DNA of 64,000 nt from Colwellia marinimaniae (GTDB lineage Bacteria; Pseudomonadota; Gammaproteobacteria; Enterobacterales; Alteromonadaceae). The notes beneath the pieces are model-generated. The model did no database searches. It was given only the letters and a program-made list of their open reading frames with translations, and was not told the origin of the DNA. The position numbers and the translations under genes are program-made. The stretch lies in the NCBI RefSeq assembly GCF_002207865.1, contig NZ_BDQM01000004.1:124001-188000 (forward strand). The letters run 5' to 3'. This document shows, one piece after another, positions 35,027-44,292 of this stretch (positions within the stretch are counted from its first letter, which is position 1; each line of letters starts with the position of its first letter).

Positions 35027-36208
35027 ATGAAACATGATACTAAAATAGTAAAAGCTGGACGAAACGCAAAATGGACTAAGGGTGTGGTCAATCCTGCAAT
35101 TACCCGGGCATCAACGGTTGTTTTTGATACGGTTGCCGAAATGAATCATGCCGTTGCCAATCGACATAATCAAACCATGGTTTATGGCCGTCGTGGCACC
35201 ACCACAGCTTTTGCTTTTAGTGAGGCCATGACCGAGTTAGAGGGCGGTGCTGGTTGTGCATTATACCCATCGGGTACTGCTGCTATTACCAATGCTATTC
35301 TAGCTTTTATCCAGCAAGGTGATCATATTTTAATGGTGGATACTGCTTATGAGCCTACCCGGGATTACTGTGATAAAATATTAGCTAAAATAGGGGTTAG
35401 TACCACCTATTATGATCCTATGATCGGTGCTGGTATTGAAGCTCTGATCCAAGATAATACCCGTATTGTTTTTTTAGAATCTCCCGGCTCAATTACCATG
35501 GAAGTACAGGATGTGCCGAGCATCAGTGCGGTTGCCCATAAACATGGCTGTATTGTTATGCTTGATAATACTTGGGGCGCTGGTATTAACTTTAAACCGT
35601 TTGATTATGGTGTAGATATTAGCGTGCAAGCGGCGACTAAATATATTGTTGGTCACTCTGATGTTATGCTGGGTACCGCAACGGCAGTAGAAAAACATTG
35701 GCCGCAACTTCGTGATTACAGTTATTTAATGGGTCAGTGTACTTCCCCAGATGACTTATACCTAGCGTTGCGTGGTATTCGTACCCTAGTCGTTAGATTA
35801 AAGCAACATCAACAAAGTGCAATTACCGTTGCTACTTGGTTAACGGCACGACCAGAAGTCGCTAAAATTTTACATCCCGCTTTTGCGTCTTGTCCAGGGC
35901 ATGAGTTTTTTAAGCGGGATTTTTCTGGCTCGAATGGCTTGTTTTCATTTGTACTTAATTGCGGCAACAAAGTCGCATTAACCGCATTTTTGGATGGTTT
36001 AGAGCACTTTAAACTGGGCTATTCATGGGGCGGTTTTGAAAGTTTAATTTTGGGTTTTAGTAATGTAAATTCTATTCGTAGTGCCACTAGCTTTGATTGC
36101 GAGTTCCCATTAATTCGCCTCCATATTGGTTTAGAAGATGTTGAAGACTTAATCAGTGATCTTGAAAGTGGTTTTGAACGATTTAATAAAGTTCTAGCTG
36201 AAGGTTAA
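35027..36208 (+). CDS. metC: Cystathionine beta-lyase
   Basis: This is a PLP enzyme of the Cys/Met metabolism family (393 residues) that cleaves cystathionine to homocysteine, pyruvate and ammonia. Signatures are VYGRRGTTTAFAFSEAMTELEGG, YPSGTAAI, LDNTWGAG and the PLP lysine in QAATKYIVGHSDVM, near residue 205. The sequence fits MetC rather than MetB. The ATG at 35027 is preferred to upstream TTG/ATG codons because GGAAG (35017-35021) lies 5 bases before it. Candidate met boxes lie upstream. Confidence 0.93.
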   Translation: MKHDTKIVKAGRNAKWTKGVVNPAITRASTVVFDTVAEMNHAVANRHNQTMVYGRRGTTTAFAFSEAMTELEGGAGCALYPSGTAAITNAILAFIQQGDHILMVDTAYEPTRDYCDKILAKIGVSTTYYDPMIGAGIEALIQDNTRIVFLESPGSITMEVQDVPSISAVAHKHGCIVMLDNTWGAGINFKPFDYGVDISVQAATKYIVGHSDVMLGTATAVEKHWPQLRDYSYLMGQCTSPDDLYLALRGIRTLVVRLKQHQQSAITVATWLTARPEVAKILHPAFASCPGHEFFKRDFSGSNGLFSFVLNCGNKVALTAFLDGLEHFKLGYSWGGFESLILGFSNVNSIRSATSFDCEFPLIRLHIGLEDVEDLISDLESGFERFNKVLAEG

Positions 36209-36502
36209 GTGTATTTAATAAAAATTTGCTTCTGTTCCACAATACTGTTGTCTATATTGTCACCTTATGATTTTATAATGAGTATTGCTGAAGTGATAAC
36301 AGCGAGTTTCATAAGCATGACGGTATATGGATAACCTTGTTAGACAGTGCAGGAGCACACTGTGCTGATGCTTGTGTAGACCTACGCGTCTCGCTTGTTT
36401 ACTCAGCAACACTAAACTACAACACAGTGAAAAAATTTACTGATAAACTGACAAATAAGCGCACTATATTTTGTGCTCATTTGTCAGCTATGTCTATTTA
36501 GT
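36209..36502. other. Intergenic with stem-loops
   Basis: The region after metC contains GCACACTGTGC (36355-36365) and a long imperfect hairpin at 36448-36487 (arms CTGACAAATAAGCGCA and TGTGCTCATTTGTCAG). Neither has a T-run. No gene is seen. The MITE-like element begins at 36503. Confidence 0.55.
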
Positions 36503-36734
36503 TAACCTGAACTCTGGATAATGAGTGCTTGATGTATAAGTAAAAACAACGAGTTACGGTTGTTAAGAACAAAATATACAAGATTAAGTAGCAATATACA
36601 CTATCAATGTTTCAATTTATTCGATTATCAAGGCAAAACGTTTATGAATAACGGGTTATTTATCGACGTGTTAACGCTGAGAATCGGATAAAGGGGAATA
36701 TTGAGCAAGTGCTGCTTATCCAGAGTTCAGGTTA
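36503..36734. mobile_element. MITE-like element, 232 bases
   Basis: Perfect 19-bp terminal inverted repeats, TAACCTGAACTCTGGATAA (36503-36521) and TTATCCAGAGTTCAGGTTA (36716-36734), enclose 194 bases with no coding capacity. This is the structure of a non-autonomous transposable element or a deleted IS. Both ends abut similar flanks (TTAGTTA-like), but no clear target duplication is seen. It ends 6 bases from the phoA stop. Confidence 0.58.
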
Positions 36735-36740
36735 GTTACC

Positions 36741-38156
36741 TTATTTTCCTAATAAGGTAAATATCTTTTTAGCAATATCGGTATTGTCTAATTGGCCGCT
36801 AAACTGTTCACTTTGCTTGCCAAAAGCAAATACTGGCACATCAATGGCGGTATGGCCCGTTGTGGTCCAGCCAGTATTGGTACGTTTATCAATGATAGTC
36901 AAAATTGCCTGGCGATAGAATTCTTTAAGTTCTGGCGCTTTTTGTGCTGTTTTTTCTGTAGCGCTTAACAACAAGTGCAGTGTTGTCGCTTGCTGGTAAC
37001 TAGCGTTCACCTGAATTATTTGTTGGAATTCTTTGCTGTTTAAGTCAAAGTTTAGCCACTGATTGATTTCCTGAAGATTTAGCTGGTCGTTAGCGACAAT
37101 ATTTTTCGCTATTGTTGCTGGTGAATGCTGCATGGTACGTAATATTTCAGGATTCCAGCGATAGTCTTTATTGGCCGCCAAGGTCAAGCCACCAGTACTG
37201 TGATCCGCGGTTAATACCACTAAGGTATCAGGGTTCTCTGCAACGAATGATTCTAAATATTCCATCACTTTGGCCAAGTCATCCATTTCATGCATGGCCG
37301 TCGCGATATTATTATCATGTCCGCCCCAGTCAATTTGGCTAGCTTCAACTAATAGAAAAAAGCCAGCCTCGTTTTTCAATTGCTTAGTCGCAGCCTTGGT
37401 TAAAAGTGTTAGTCGGTGTTTATTACTGTCATCAAGCGCCCAAGGCAAGCCAAGGTCGGCAAATAAACCAATGACAGGTTTATCGTGAACTAATTCAGTT
37501 AACTGGCTGTAACTATCAATGTATTGAAAGCCCGCTTGTTTAAATTCATTAACGATATTTCTATCGTCGCGAATATAGTTTTTCCAGCCACCACCAAAGT
37601 AGACATCAGCTTTGATGCCATTATCGATATAGCTATTTGCCAGCTGGTCATAGTTTCGGCGGCTTTCATTATGTGATAAATATGAGGCAGGTGTGGCATG
37701 GTTAATACGCGAAGTTACCACTACGCCGGTCTTCTTACCCTGTTGTTTAGCCCATTCAAGTACCGTTAGTAACGGTTTTTTATTTATATCAACACTAATG
37801 GCGCCATTATAGGTCTTTATGCCAGTTGCTAGTGCTGTAGCCGCTGCAGCCGAGTCGGTCACATAACCTGAAACAGGTGCCGGGTAAGTACTGGCGAGAC
37901 CTTTTAAATGTCTGTCAAAAACTGTTTGCTCTATTTCATCCGTTGCTGGATTATCATTAAAATACCGATAGGCAGAGGTGTACGCTGGTCCCATGCCATC
38001 GGCAACAACCATAATGATATTTTTAGGTAAATCTACTTGCTTTACTTGACCCTGCTGCTTCATATCTGTAGCAGTTGCATTATTCATAGTTAGAGCAACA
38101 GCACTTAATAAGGTCAGTGTAGAGAAAAACGAGGTATACTTTTTAGCACTAAACAT
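36741..38156 (-). CDS. phoA: Alkaline phosphatase
   Basis: This is a periplasmic or secreted alkaline phosphatase of about 471 residues that hydrolyses phosphate monoesters. After a signal peptide (FFSTLTLLSAVALTMNNATA), NIIMVVADGMGPAY provides a metal ligand, VTDSAAAATA carries the phosphorylated serine near residue 100, and INHATPAS, EASQIDWGGHDN and VLTADHSTGG give further metal ligands. The ATG at 38156 follows an AGGTG SD and gives a normal signal peptide; an ATG five codons upstream lacks an SD. No Pho box was recognised. Confidence 0.92.
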   Translation of the reverse strand: MFSAKKYTSFFSTLTLLSAVALTMNNATATDMKQQGQVKQVDLPKNIIMVVADGMGPAYTSAYRYFNDNPATDEIEQTVFDRHLKGLASTYPAPVSGYVTDSAAAATALATGIKTYNGAISVDINKKPLLTVLEWAKQQGKKTGVVVTSRINHATPASYLSHNESRRNYDQLANSYIDNGIKADVYFGGGWKNYIRDDRNIVNEFKQAGFQYIDSYSQLTELVHDKPVIGLFADLGLPWALDDSNKHRLTLLTKAATKQLKNEAGFFLLVEASQIDWGGHDNNIATAMHEMDDLAKVMEYLESFVAENPDTLVVLTADHSTGGLTLAANKDYRWNPEILRTMQHSPATIAKNIVANDQLNLQEINQWLNFDLNSKEFQQIIQVNASYQQATTLHLLLSATEKTAQKAPELKEFYRQAILTIIDKRTNTGWTTTGHTAIDVPVFAFGKQSEQFSGQLDNTDIAKKIFTLLGK

Positions 38157-38763
38157 AGGGCACCTGAGCATGTAAAAATGTGTAATTCTAAACAGTCACC
38201 TTAGCTTTGTCTATCTAATGACAGTAAGTAAGCTATTATTAGAATATCTAGGCAAAACAGAGCCTTATTATTTTCAGCTGGACTATATTTCGGCTGAAAT
38301 TTGTTTAGTCAGATAAAAATAGGCATTTACCGCTATGAGCATTGAAAAATTGTACCTAATCGAAGCCATTAACATCAAACTAAGCAAAAATTTAAACGTG
38401 GAAAAAGTGAAGCCGAGCCGATGTAGCCGTGGTCGCTACTGAGTTTAGCGCAATCGTTGCGCTGAGCTTGATAAATAATGAAGGTCGGTCACCATTTTAG
38501 CGCAGACCTCTCTGATGGCCGATTCAATTAAGCATGCTCGCTGACCATAAGGTTTGCACTTTGCCGGGCATGCTAAAGCACAGTTTTTATCACAAAGCAG
38601 GGATTAATATCCATGCCAGCCTTAATAAACAATATGCATGTTATCGCTAGCTTAACTAGCGTGTTGCTTAAGGTTAATAAACTACAGTAAAGAGTGATTT
38701 ATATTTATATAAAGGTAAACTAGTCAATAAAATGTTTAGTAATTGACAAAGGAAATAATAACC
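38157..38763. other. Intergenic, short palindromes only
   Basis: About 600 bases lie between the phoA start and the HIT gene. The central part (38400-38600) appears less AT-rich and contains GCGCAA-TCG-TTGCGC near 38450, two AGCATGCT-type palindromes near 38532 and 38567, and CGCTAG/CTAGCG near 38645. These could be remains of a mobile element or structured RNA. No ORF or known RNA is recognised. Confidence 0.5.
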
Positions 38764-39114
38764 ATGACTGAAGAAACCATTTTTTCGAAGATTATACGTC
38801 AAGAAATCCCCACGCCTTTATTATATCAAGATGACTTAGTAACCGCTTTTAGAGATATATCGCCACGTGTAGATAGTCATATTTTAATTGTGCCCAATAA
38901 GCACATTGCCACTATTAATGATGTCACTAGTGAGGACGAATTAACTTTAGGGCGTATGATTACTGTTGCCAAAAAGCTTGCTAAAGAAGAGGGCATTGAT
39001 GAGGATGGCTACCGTTTAATTATCAATTGTAACAGCGATGGCGGTCAAGAGGTTTACCACATTCATATGCATTTATTAGGTGGGCAACCATTGGGGCCAT
39101 TGCTTTGTTGTTAG
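38764..39114 (+). CDS. HIT family protein (HinT-like)
   Basis: This is a 116-residue histidine-triad nucleotide hydrolase of the HinT branch, which cleaves adenosine 5'-phosphoramidates. The triad HIHMH lies near residues 99-103 ([11 protein letters not shown]), and [11 protein letters not shown] is the other signature. The ATG at 38764 follows AAAGGAAA at 38748-38755; an in-frame TTG lies seven codons upstream and is less likely. Confidence 0.92.
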   Translation: MTEETIFSKIIRQEIPTPLLYQDDLVTAFRDISPRVDSHILIVPNKHIATINDVTSEDELTLGRMITVAKKLAKEEGIDEDGYRLIINCNSDGGQEVYHIHMHLLGGQPLGPLLCC

Positions 39115-39324
39115 GTTTATCTTTTGGGGAAGTCAAATAGACTCTGTTAGATGGCCTGTTAATCACTGACAACCTACCTTTAGCGCTAATGGCTACTATA
39201 TTGTCTTTGCTAAGATAATAGCTTGATTATCTTAGTTACTATGCGATAAGTCGCTAGTTTACTAAGGTCAAAGGCAATGAAATCATTTAATTATTAGCGC
39301 ATACTTCCTTATAGCATCCTTTAA

Positions 39325-40401
39325 ATGGTTACCTTTGTGAATTGGAAAGAATTACTAGAAAATAGAAATCGTTTATTTTGGCTGGTCCATACTGCTGGTT
39401 GGTTTGGCTTTGCTTTTGTGCATTATCTTGGCTCATTACAGCATGATTTGCGTGATATATTTGTGGTAATTATTTTTCTTAACGCTTACGCTGGATGGTT
39501 GTTTACCGTACCCCTTCGCTATATTTATCAAAAAGCGTGGAACTTTCCGCCCATTAAAATTGCCTTGGTGGTGATACTTTCATCTTATTTTACCGGTGTA
39601 TTATGGCAAATAGTTAAAAATATTAACTATTGGGAAATCTACAAACACGGTTATGAGCCAGAATTTTGGTATATGTATACCCGTTCCACGTTAGGCTCTT
39701 TTTACATTATTTTAAGTTGGAGCGGCTTATACTTTGGTAGTAAATACTATCAAATGCTGCAAATAGAAAAGCAAAATGTCCTTAAAGCGAATGCTGTGGC
39801 ACATCAAGCCCAGTTAAAAATGTTGCGCTATCAATTGAACCCTCATTTTTTGTTTAATACCCTCAATGCTATTTCAACGCTTATTTTGGTGGCAGAAAAT
39901 AAAACCGCTAACTCTATGGTCACTAAACTCAGTGAATTTCTCCGTTACTCCTTAGATAAAGATCCGATGAAAAAGGTTAGTTTACAAACAGAAATACAAG
40001 CCTTACAACTATACTTGGCAATAGAGCAAGTACGTTTTGAAGACCGATTACAGCTATATTTCCACATAGATGATGATTGCCAAGCTGCGTTAGTTCCGAG
40101 TATGATTTTACAGCCATTAGCTGAAAATGCGATAAAACACGCTATTGCGGTGCAAGAGCAGGGTGGTAGTCTTACTATTACGGTACGGCGTTTTGCCGAC
40201 GACTTATTAATTGAAATAGCTGATAATGGTCCAGGAGCTGATATTATCGATGGCAACTTACACCGAGAGCGTGGTGTCGGTTTAGTGAATACCCGCGAGC
40301 GCTTACAAGCTTTATATCATGAGAAATTTTCGTTAGTTGTTTCCCATAACCAACCGACAGGTGTTAAAGTGAATCTGCGTATGCCATTCGAACTAAATTA
40401 A
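39325..40401 (+). CDS. LytS/AlgZ-type sensor histidine kinase
   Basis: This is a 358-residue membrane histidine kinase. Four membrane segments (about 18-38, 47-70, 76-97 and 114-134) are followed by a His_kinase (PF06580) domain. The phosphoacceptor is His174 in QLNPHFLFNTLN, and the ATP-binding motifs are PLAENAIKHA and EIADNGPGAD. The signal sensed is not known. The ATG lacks a strong SD, and GTG 39337 is an alternative. The LytTR response regulator follows 113 bases downstream and is surely its partner. Confidence 0.9.
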   Translation: MVTFVNWKELLENRNRLFWLVHTAGWFGFAFVHYLGSLQHDLRDIFVVIIFLNAYAGWLFTVPLRYIYQKAWNFPPIKIALVVILSSYFTGVLWQIVKNINYWEIYKHGYEPEFWYMYTRSTLGSFYIILSWSGLYFGSKYYQMLQIEKQNVLKANAVAHQAQLKMLRYQLNPHFLFNTLNAISTLILVAENKTANSMVTKLSEFLRYSLDKDPMKKVSLQTEIQALQLYLAIEQVRFEDRLQLYFHIDDDCQAALVPSMILQPLAENAIKHAIAVQEQGGSLTITVRRFADDLLIEIADNGPGADIIDGNLHRERGVGLVNTRERLQALYHEKFSLVVSHNQPTGVKVNLRMPFELN

Positions 40402-40514
40402 CAATAAAGTATAGTTTAACTTCGACAAGTTAAGTACCGCGTTGCTCTTTACCGTAACTCATAGCAAGTGGCTCAATAAAGTAGTGTAATTGGTATAATA
40501 AATTAGGAATCATT

Positions 40515-41357
40515 ATGTCTCTATCAACCATCATTGTTGATGATGAACCACTGGCTCGAAAGGGGTTAACCATACGTTTACAAGCCCATGATAATATAAA
40601 TATTATTGAGCAGTGTTGTAACGGTAGAGAGGCATTAGCAGCGATACGTGCTTATCAAGTGGATCTGATGTTTCTTGATATTCAAATGCCAGGTCTCAAC
40701 GGTTTTCAGGTGCTCGAAAGTATTATCGAGCAGGGCTTAACTATGCCTATGGTGGTTTTTGTCACCGCCTTTGATCAATATGCAATTAAAGCTTTTGAAG
40801 TACACGCGTTGGATTATTTATTAAAACCAGCCGATGAAGTCAGACTGGCGCAGACCATTAAAAAAATACAACAATATTTTAAAAGCAGCGCCGATAGTGC
40901 ACATAAATCGAAATTAGTGCGTTTAGTGAGTGATGTCACGGGCAATGATTATCAGAAAATTTTAACGGAATTAGAGAATAATCAAGAATTAACCTTATCT
41001 AGCTATTCAGATATCTTGGCAATTAAGGATGCCGGCGAAGTGAACCGTGTACCGGTAAAAGATATTCTTTGGATTGATGCTGCTGGTGATTATATGTGTG
41101 TACACACCTTAGAAACTAAGCAAAACATTTTACAAGAAAATACCTATATTCTTAGAAAAACCATGAAAGAACTAGAACTGTGTTTAGATCCTAAGCAATT
41201 TATTCGCAATCATAGGTCGACCATAGTGAACAAGAATGTTATTCAAAAATTTTGTAGCCAAGTCAATGGTGAATATTTTTTAGTATTGAAAAATGGTAAA
41301 GAATTGAAGGTGAGTCGCAGTTATAAAGATAAAGTTAAGCAGGCCGTTAATAGTTAG
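40515..41357 (+). CDS. LytTR family response regulator
   Basis: This is a 280-residue response regulator. The receiver domain (residues 1-118) has DDE at 9-11, the phosphorylated Asp55 in FLDIQMPG, the switch TAF and conserved Lys (YLLKP). The LytTR DNA-binding domain (about 175-278) includes WIDAAGDYMCVHT and FIRNHRSTIVNK. It is the cognate partner of the preceding LytS-type kinase. Targets cannot be read from the sequence. A strong bidirectional terminator follows. Confidence 0.93.
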   Translation: MSLSTIIVDDEPLARKGLTIRLQAHDNINIIEQCCNGREALAAIRAYQVDLMFLDIQMPGLNGFQVLESIIEQGLTMPMVVFVTAFDQYAIKAFEVHALDYLLKPADEVRLAQTIKKIQQYFKSSADSAHKSKLVRLVSDVTGNDYQKILTELENNQELTLSSYSDILAIKDAGEVNRVPVKDILWIDAAGDYMCVHTLETKQNILQENTYILRKTMKELELCLDPKQFIRNHRSTIVNKNVIQKFCSQVNGEYFLVLKNGKELKVSRSYKDKVKQAVNS

Positions 41358-41381
41358 TTAAGCGTTTACTTTCATCGCAAC

Positions 41382-41418
41382 AAAAAAGGCCAGATGTTGA
41401 TAACATCTGGCCTTTTTT
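41382..41418. terminator. Strong bidirectional terminator
   Basis: Perfect 17-bp arms (AAAAAAGGCCAGATGTT / AACATCTGGCCTTTTTT) enclose a 3-base loop between the convergent response-regulator and pyk genes. A/T runs on both sides suit both directions. Confidence 0.93.
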
Positions 41419-41435
41419 AGCCTTAATTCTGGGTG

Positions 41436-42890
41436 TTATTTACTAAGGTGTTTTTTAGTGACGGTTAACACTTTTAAGGTATTAGATGCACCAACAGTTT
41501 CCATGATATCACCGTGCGTTAAAATCAATTTATCACCAACAGCTAGGTCAATGTGACCACGGAGCGCTTTTAATATCTCATTCGATAAATTGTCATGATT
41601 GACCTTGCTTGAATCAAATTCAATAGGGTAAACTCCACGGTATATTGCCGTTTTATTCAATGTTTTTGTATGACGAGATAAGGCGAAAATAGGTAGACCT
41701 GAGGTAATGCGTGACATTATTTTAGGGGTTTGACCTGACTCAGTTAACGCTATAATTGCTTTAACGCCTTCTAAATGGTTAGCGGCATACATAGCGGATA
41801 AGGCAATCGTTTCTGAAACTTCACTGAAAGTAAGCTCAATTCTGTGGCTGGAAACATTTACCGAACGGTGTTGCTCAGCACCTAGACAAACATTTGCCAT
41901 CGCTTTTACGGTTTCAACCGGGTATTTACCCGCCGCTGTTTCGGCCGATAACATTACCGCATCAGTACCATCTAACACAGCGTTTGCTACATCCATAACC
42001 TCGGCGCGAGTTGGCATAGGTTGCTCAATCATGGTTTCCATCATTTGTGTGGCGGTAATGACCACACGGTTTAGTTGACGAGAACGGGCGATAATATGTT
42101 TTTGTGTACCAACAAGCGCAGCATCGCCAATTTCAACACCTAAATCACCACGGGCAACCATAACAACATCTGAGGCTAAGATAATTCCGTCAAGAATTTT
42201 ATCATCATTCACGGCTTCAGCACGTTCAATTTTAGAGACTAAACGGGCATCACAACCAGCTTCTTGAGCGAGTAAACGCGCTTCGCGCATATCGGCTGCA
42301 TCACGAGGAAATGAAACTGCCAGAAAATCAACATCAATTTTAGCGGCAAGTTTAATATCTTCTTTATCTTTAGCCGTTAAAGCTGGGGCAGTTAGGCCAC
42401 CACCTTGTCGGTTAATGCCTTTATTATTAGATAATGGACCACCAACAGTCACTATCGTAAACACTGACGTGTCAGAGGTCGATAATACTTTTAATTGTAC
42501 GCGACCATCATCAAGTAATAAGATGTCATCGGTATTCACATCTTGTACTAATTTTTTATAATCAATACCTACTTTTTCTTGGCAGCCTTGACCTTTTTCT
42601 AGCGTGGCATCTAATTCAAATTTATCACCAATGACTAATTTAATGGGGCCATTTTTAAAGGTAGAAACACGAATTTTTGGACCTTGTAAATCACCTAATA
42701 TACCAACATAAATGCCAAGTTCTTTCGCTATCTCTCTGACGTTTTTTGCTCTATCAATGTGATCTTGCGGAATACCATGAGAAAAATTCAGTCTAACTAC
42801 ATTTACACCCGCAGCTAATAAATCTTTTAAAACTTTTCTATCGTCAGTTGCAGGACCTAAGGTAGCAACAATCTTTGTTCTTCTTGGCAT
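41436..42890 (-). CDS. pyk: Pyruvate kinase
   Basis: This is pyruvate kinase (484 residues), which converts phosphoenolpyruvate and ADP to pyruvate and ATP, the final glycolytic and Entner-Doudoroff step. Signatures are [21 protein letters not shown], the active-site stretch [24 protein letters not shown] and the C-terminal domain with [10 protein letters not shown]. The length and the hexR neighbour suggest the PykA type of Alteromonadales. It lies 95 bases downstream of hexR on the same strand. Confidence 0.95.
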   Translation of the reverse strand: MPRRTKIVATLGPATDDRKVLKDLLAAGVNVVRLNFSHGIPQDHIDRAKNVREIAKELGIYVGILGDLQGPKIRVSTFKNGPIKLVIGDKFELDATLEKGQGCQEKVGIDYKKLVQDVNTDDILLLDDGRVQLKVLSTSDTSVFTIVTVGGPLSNNKGINRQGGGLTAPALTAKDKEDIKLAAKIDVDFLAVSFPRDAADMREARLLAQEAGCDARLVSKIERAEAVNDDKILDGIILASDVVMVARGDLGVEIGDAALVGTQKHIIARSRQLNRVVITATQMMETMIEQPMPTRAEVMDVANAVLDGTDAVMLSAETAAGKYPVETVKAMANVCLGAEQHRSVNVSSHRIELTFSEVSETIALSAMYAANHLEGVKAIIALTESGQTPKIMSRITSGLPIFALSRHTKTLNKTAIYRGVYPIEFDSSKVNHDNLSNEILKALRGHIDLAVGDKLILTHGDIMETVGASNTLKVLTVTKKHLSK

Positions 42891-42984
42891 TTTAATCCTC
42901 TTACGTTTTTAATTACGTTTTAAATTGGTTTATGGCTTGATTAATGATGGTTGAAATACAGTGTCAAATCTTAGAACTAAATAC

Positions 42985-43833
42985 TTAGTCTTTTTTTTCG
43001 AAGCGTGAACTTCTTAAACTATCTTTTACTTTTTTTAAGTTGTCTCTAAATTTACTACCACGACGTAGGGTAAAGCCTGTCGCTAAAACATCAATTAAAG
43101 CGAGTTGGGCAATGCGTGATGACATAGGCATATACAGGTCAGTATCTTCACAAACATCAACGGACAATACTATGCTACATTCCTTAGCAAGTGGCGTACC
43201 TTTTGCAGTAATGCCAATAACCGTGGCGTCGTTTTCTTTTGCTAAATTAGCAACTTCAACCAGTGATTTAGTACGACCTGTGTGAGAAATCATAATAACC
43301 ACATCACCTTGGCGACTATTTATAGCACTCATACGTTGCATTAATATGTCATCAAAATAAACAACAGGCACATTAAAGCGGAAAAACTTATTCTGGGCGT
43401 CATGGGCAACGATGGCAGAAGCTCCTAAACCAAAAAATGAGATTTTGCTGGCTTGGGTTAATAGGTCGACCGCGCGATTGATATCATTTGAGTCTAAGTT
43501 TTTACGGGCTTGTTCAAGACTTGCCATCGTTGATTCAAATATCTTGTCGGTATATTCTTCAGCCGTATCATTTTCATCGACATGGCGGTTAACGTAAGGG
43601 GTACCATTAGCTAAGCTTTGCGCAAGATGAAGTTTAAAGTCGGGGTAACCTTTAGTATCTAACCGACGACAAAAACGGTTGACTGTTGGTTCACTGATCT
43701 TAGCTTGTTTGGCCAGTGCCGCAATACTTGAGTGAATAACAGTACTTGGTGACGCTAAAATGACTTCCGCTACTTTACGTTCTGATTTACTGAGCATGTC
43801 TAGTTCGTTAGTGATCTTTTCTAATATATTCAT
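42985..43833 (-). CDS. hexR: HexR transcriptional regulator (RpiR family)
   Basis: This is a 282-residue regulator with an N-terminal RpiR helix-turn-helix (about residues 1-77; TVNRFCRRLDTKGYPDFKL) and a C-terminal SIS sugar-phosphate-binding domain (about 125-260; FFGLGASAIVAHD, MISHTGRTKSLVE). HexR binds keto-deoxy-phosphogluconate, which releases it from TGTAAT-type operators. It lies divergent from zwf with two HexR-type sites between them, and next to pyk, matching the known central carbohydrate regulon. Confidence 0.95.
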   Translation of the reverse strand: MNILEKITNELDMLSKSERKVAEVILASPSTVIHSSIAALAKQAKISEPTVNRFCRRLDTKGYPDFKLHLAQSLANGTPYVNRHVDENDTAEEYTDKIFESTMASLEQARKNLDSNDINRAVDLLTQASKISFFGLGASAIVAHDAQNKFFRFNVPVVYFDDILMQRMSAINSRQGDVVIMISHTGRTKSLVEVANLAKENDATVIGITAKGTPLAKECSIVLSVDVCEDTDLYMPMSSRIAQLALIDVLATGFTLRRGSKFRDNLKKVKDSLRSSRFEKKD

Positions 43834-43967
43834 TATGGTCTGATCCTAGATCGTCTTTATCTAAATATTTAAAGTACATTTAAACGATATTTGAATGATA
43901 GCCAACATTAATTAATGGGCTATTTTGTCTATACTGTAATTTATTTTCTGCCTAAGGAACAGAAATA

Positions 43968-43984
43968 ATGAAATTTTATTTCAT
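43968..43984. promoter_or_regulatory. Palindrome ATGAAAT-TTT-ATTTCAT
   Basis: An exact 7-bp inverted repeat around TTT, located about 135 bases upstream of hexR and 310 from zwf. Its layout resembles a diverged HexR or RpiR operator but differs from the TGTAAT consensus. It could serve autoregulation of hexR. Confidence 0.35.
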
Positions 43985-44131
43985 AATTTTGGATTAAACT
44001 CAGTAAAGTTAGTTGAATTGGTACTGTTTACCCTTTAAACCATACTATGTTGGGCTTGTTTTGACGAATAGAGCAATTAATCCTTAGCTCATCTTGTTTG
44101 TAAGCTAATAGTTCACCGTGGTATTGATATA

Positions 44132-44146
44132 TGTAGTAAAATTACA
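44132..44146. promoter_or_regulatory. HexR-type operator 1
   Basis: TGTAGTAAAATTACA fits the HexR consensus TGTAATTAAATTACA with few changes. It lies about 147 bases upstream of zwf. Confidence 0.8.
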
Positions 44147-44192
44147 AAAAGTTCTTTACTGTCAGCTAAACAAGCGCTAAATTAGGCCCATA

Positions 44193-44207
44193 TGTAGTTT
44201 AGTTACA
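44193..44207. promoter_or_regulatory. HexR-type operator 2
   Basis: TGTAGTTTAGTTACA is a second HexR-type palindrome, 61 bases (about six helical turns) after the first and about 86 bases upstream of zwf, near the expected promoter. Confidence 0.78.
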
Positions 44208-44292
44208 ACTATTTTTTACTGTAACTGCACTTGCGTCGAAACTTGCGTAAAAATATAAGTAAAGCAATACACTTTTAAATAAGAGAAATTCT

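Larger units (their letters stand above)
43834..44292. promoter_or_regulatory. hexR-zwf divergent regulatory region
   Basis: This 459-base region separates hexR and the zwf operon. It contains two HexR-type palindromes close to zwf (44132-44146 and 44193-44207) and a further palindrome nearer hexR (43968-43984). No gene is present. Confidence 0.8.

Noticed and set aside
38400..38600. Possible insertion sequence remnant between phoA and the HIT gene
   Set aside because: Only short palindromes are visible, with no transposase fragment or terminal repeats; recorded as an intergenic region instead.
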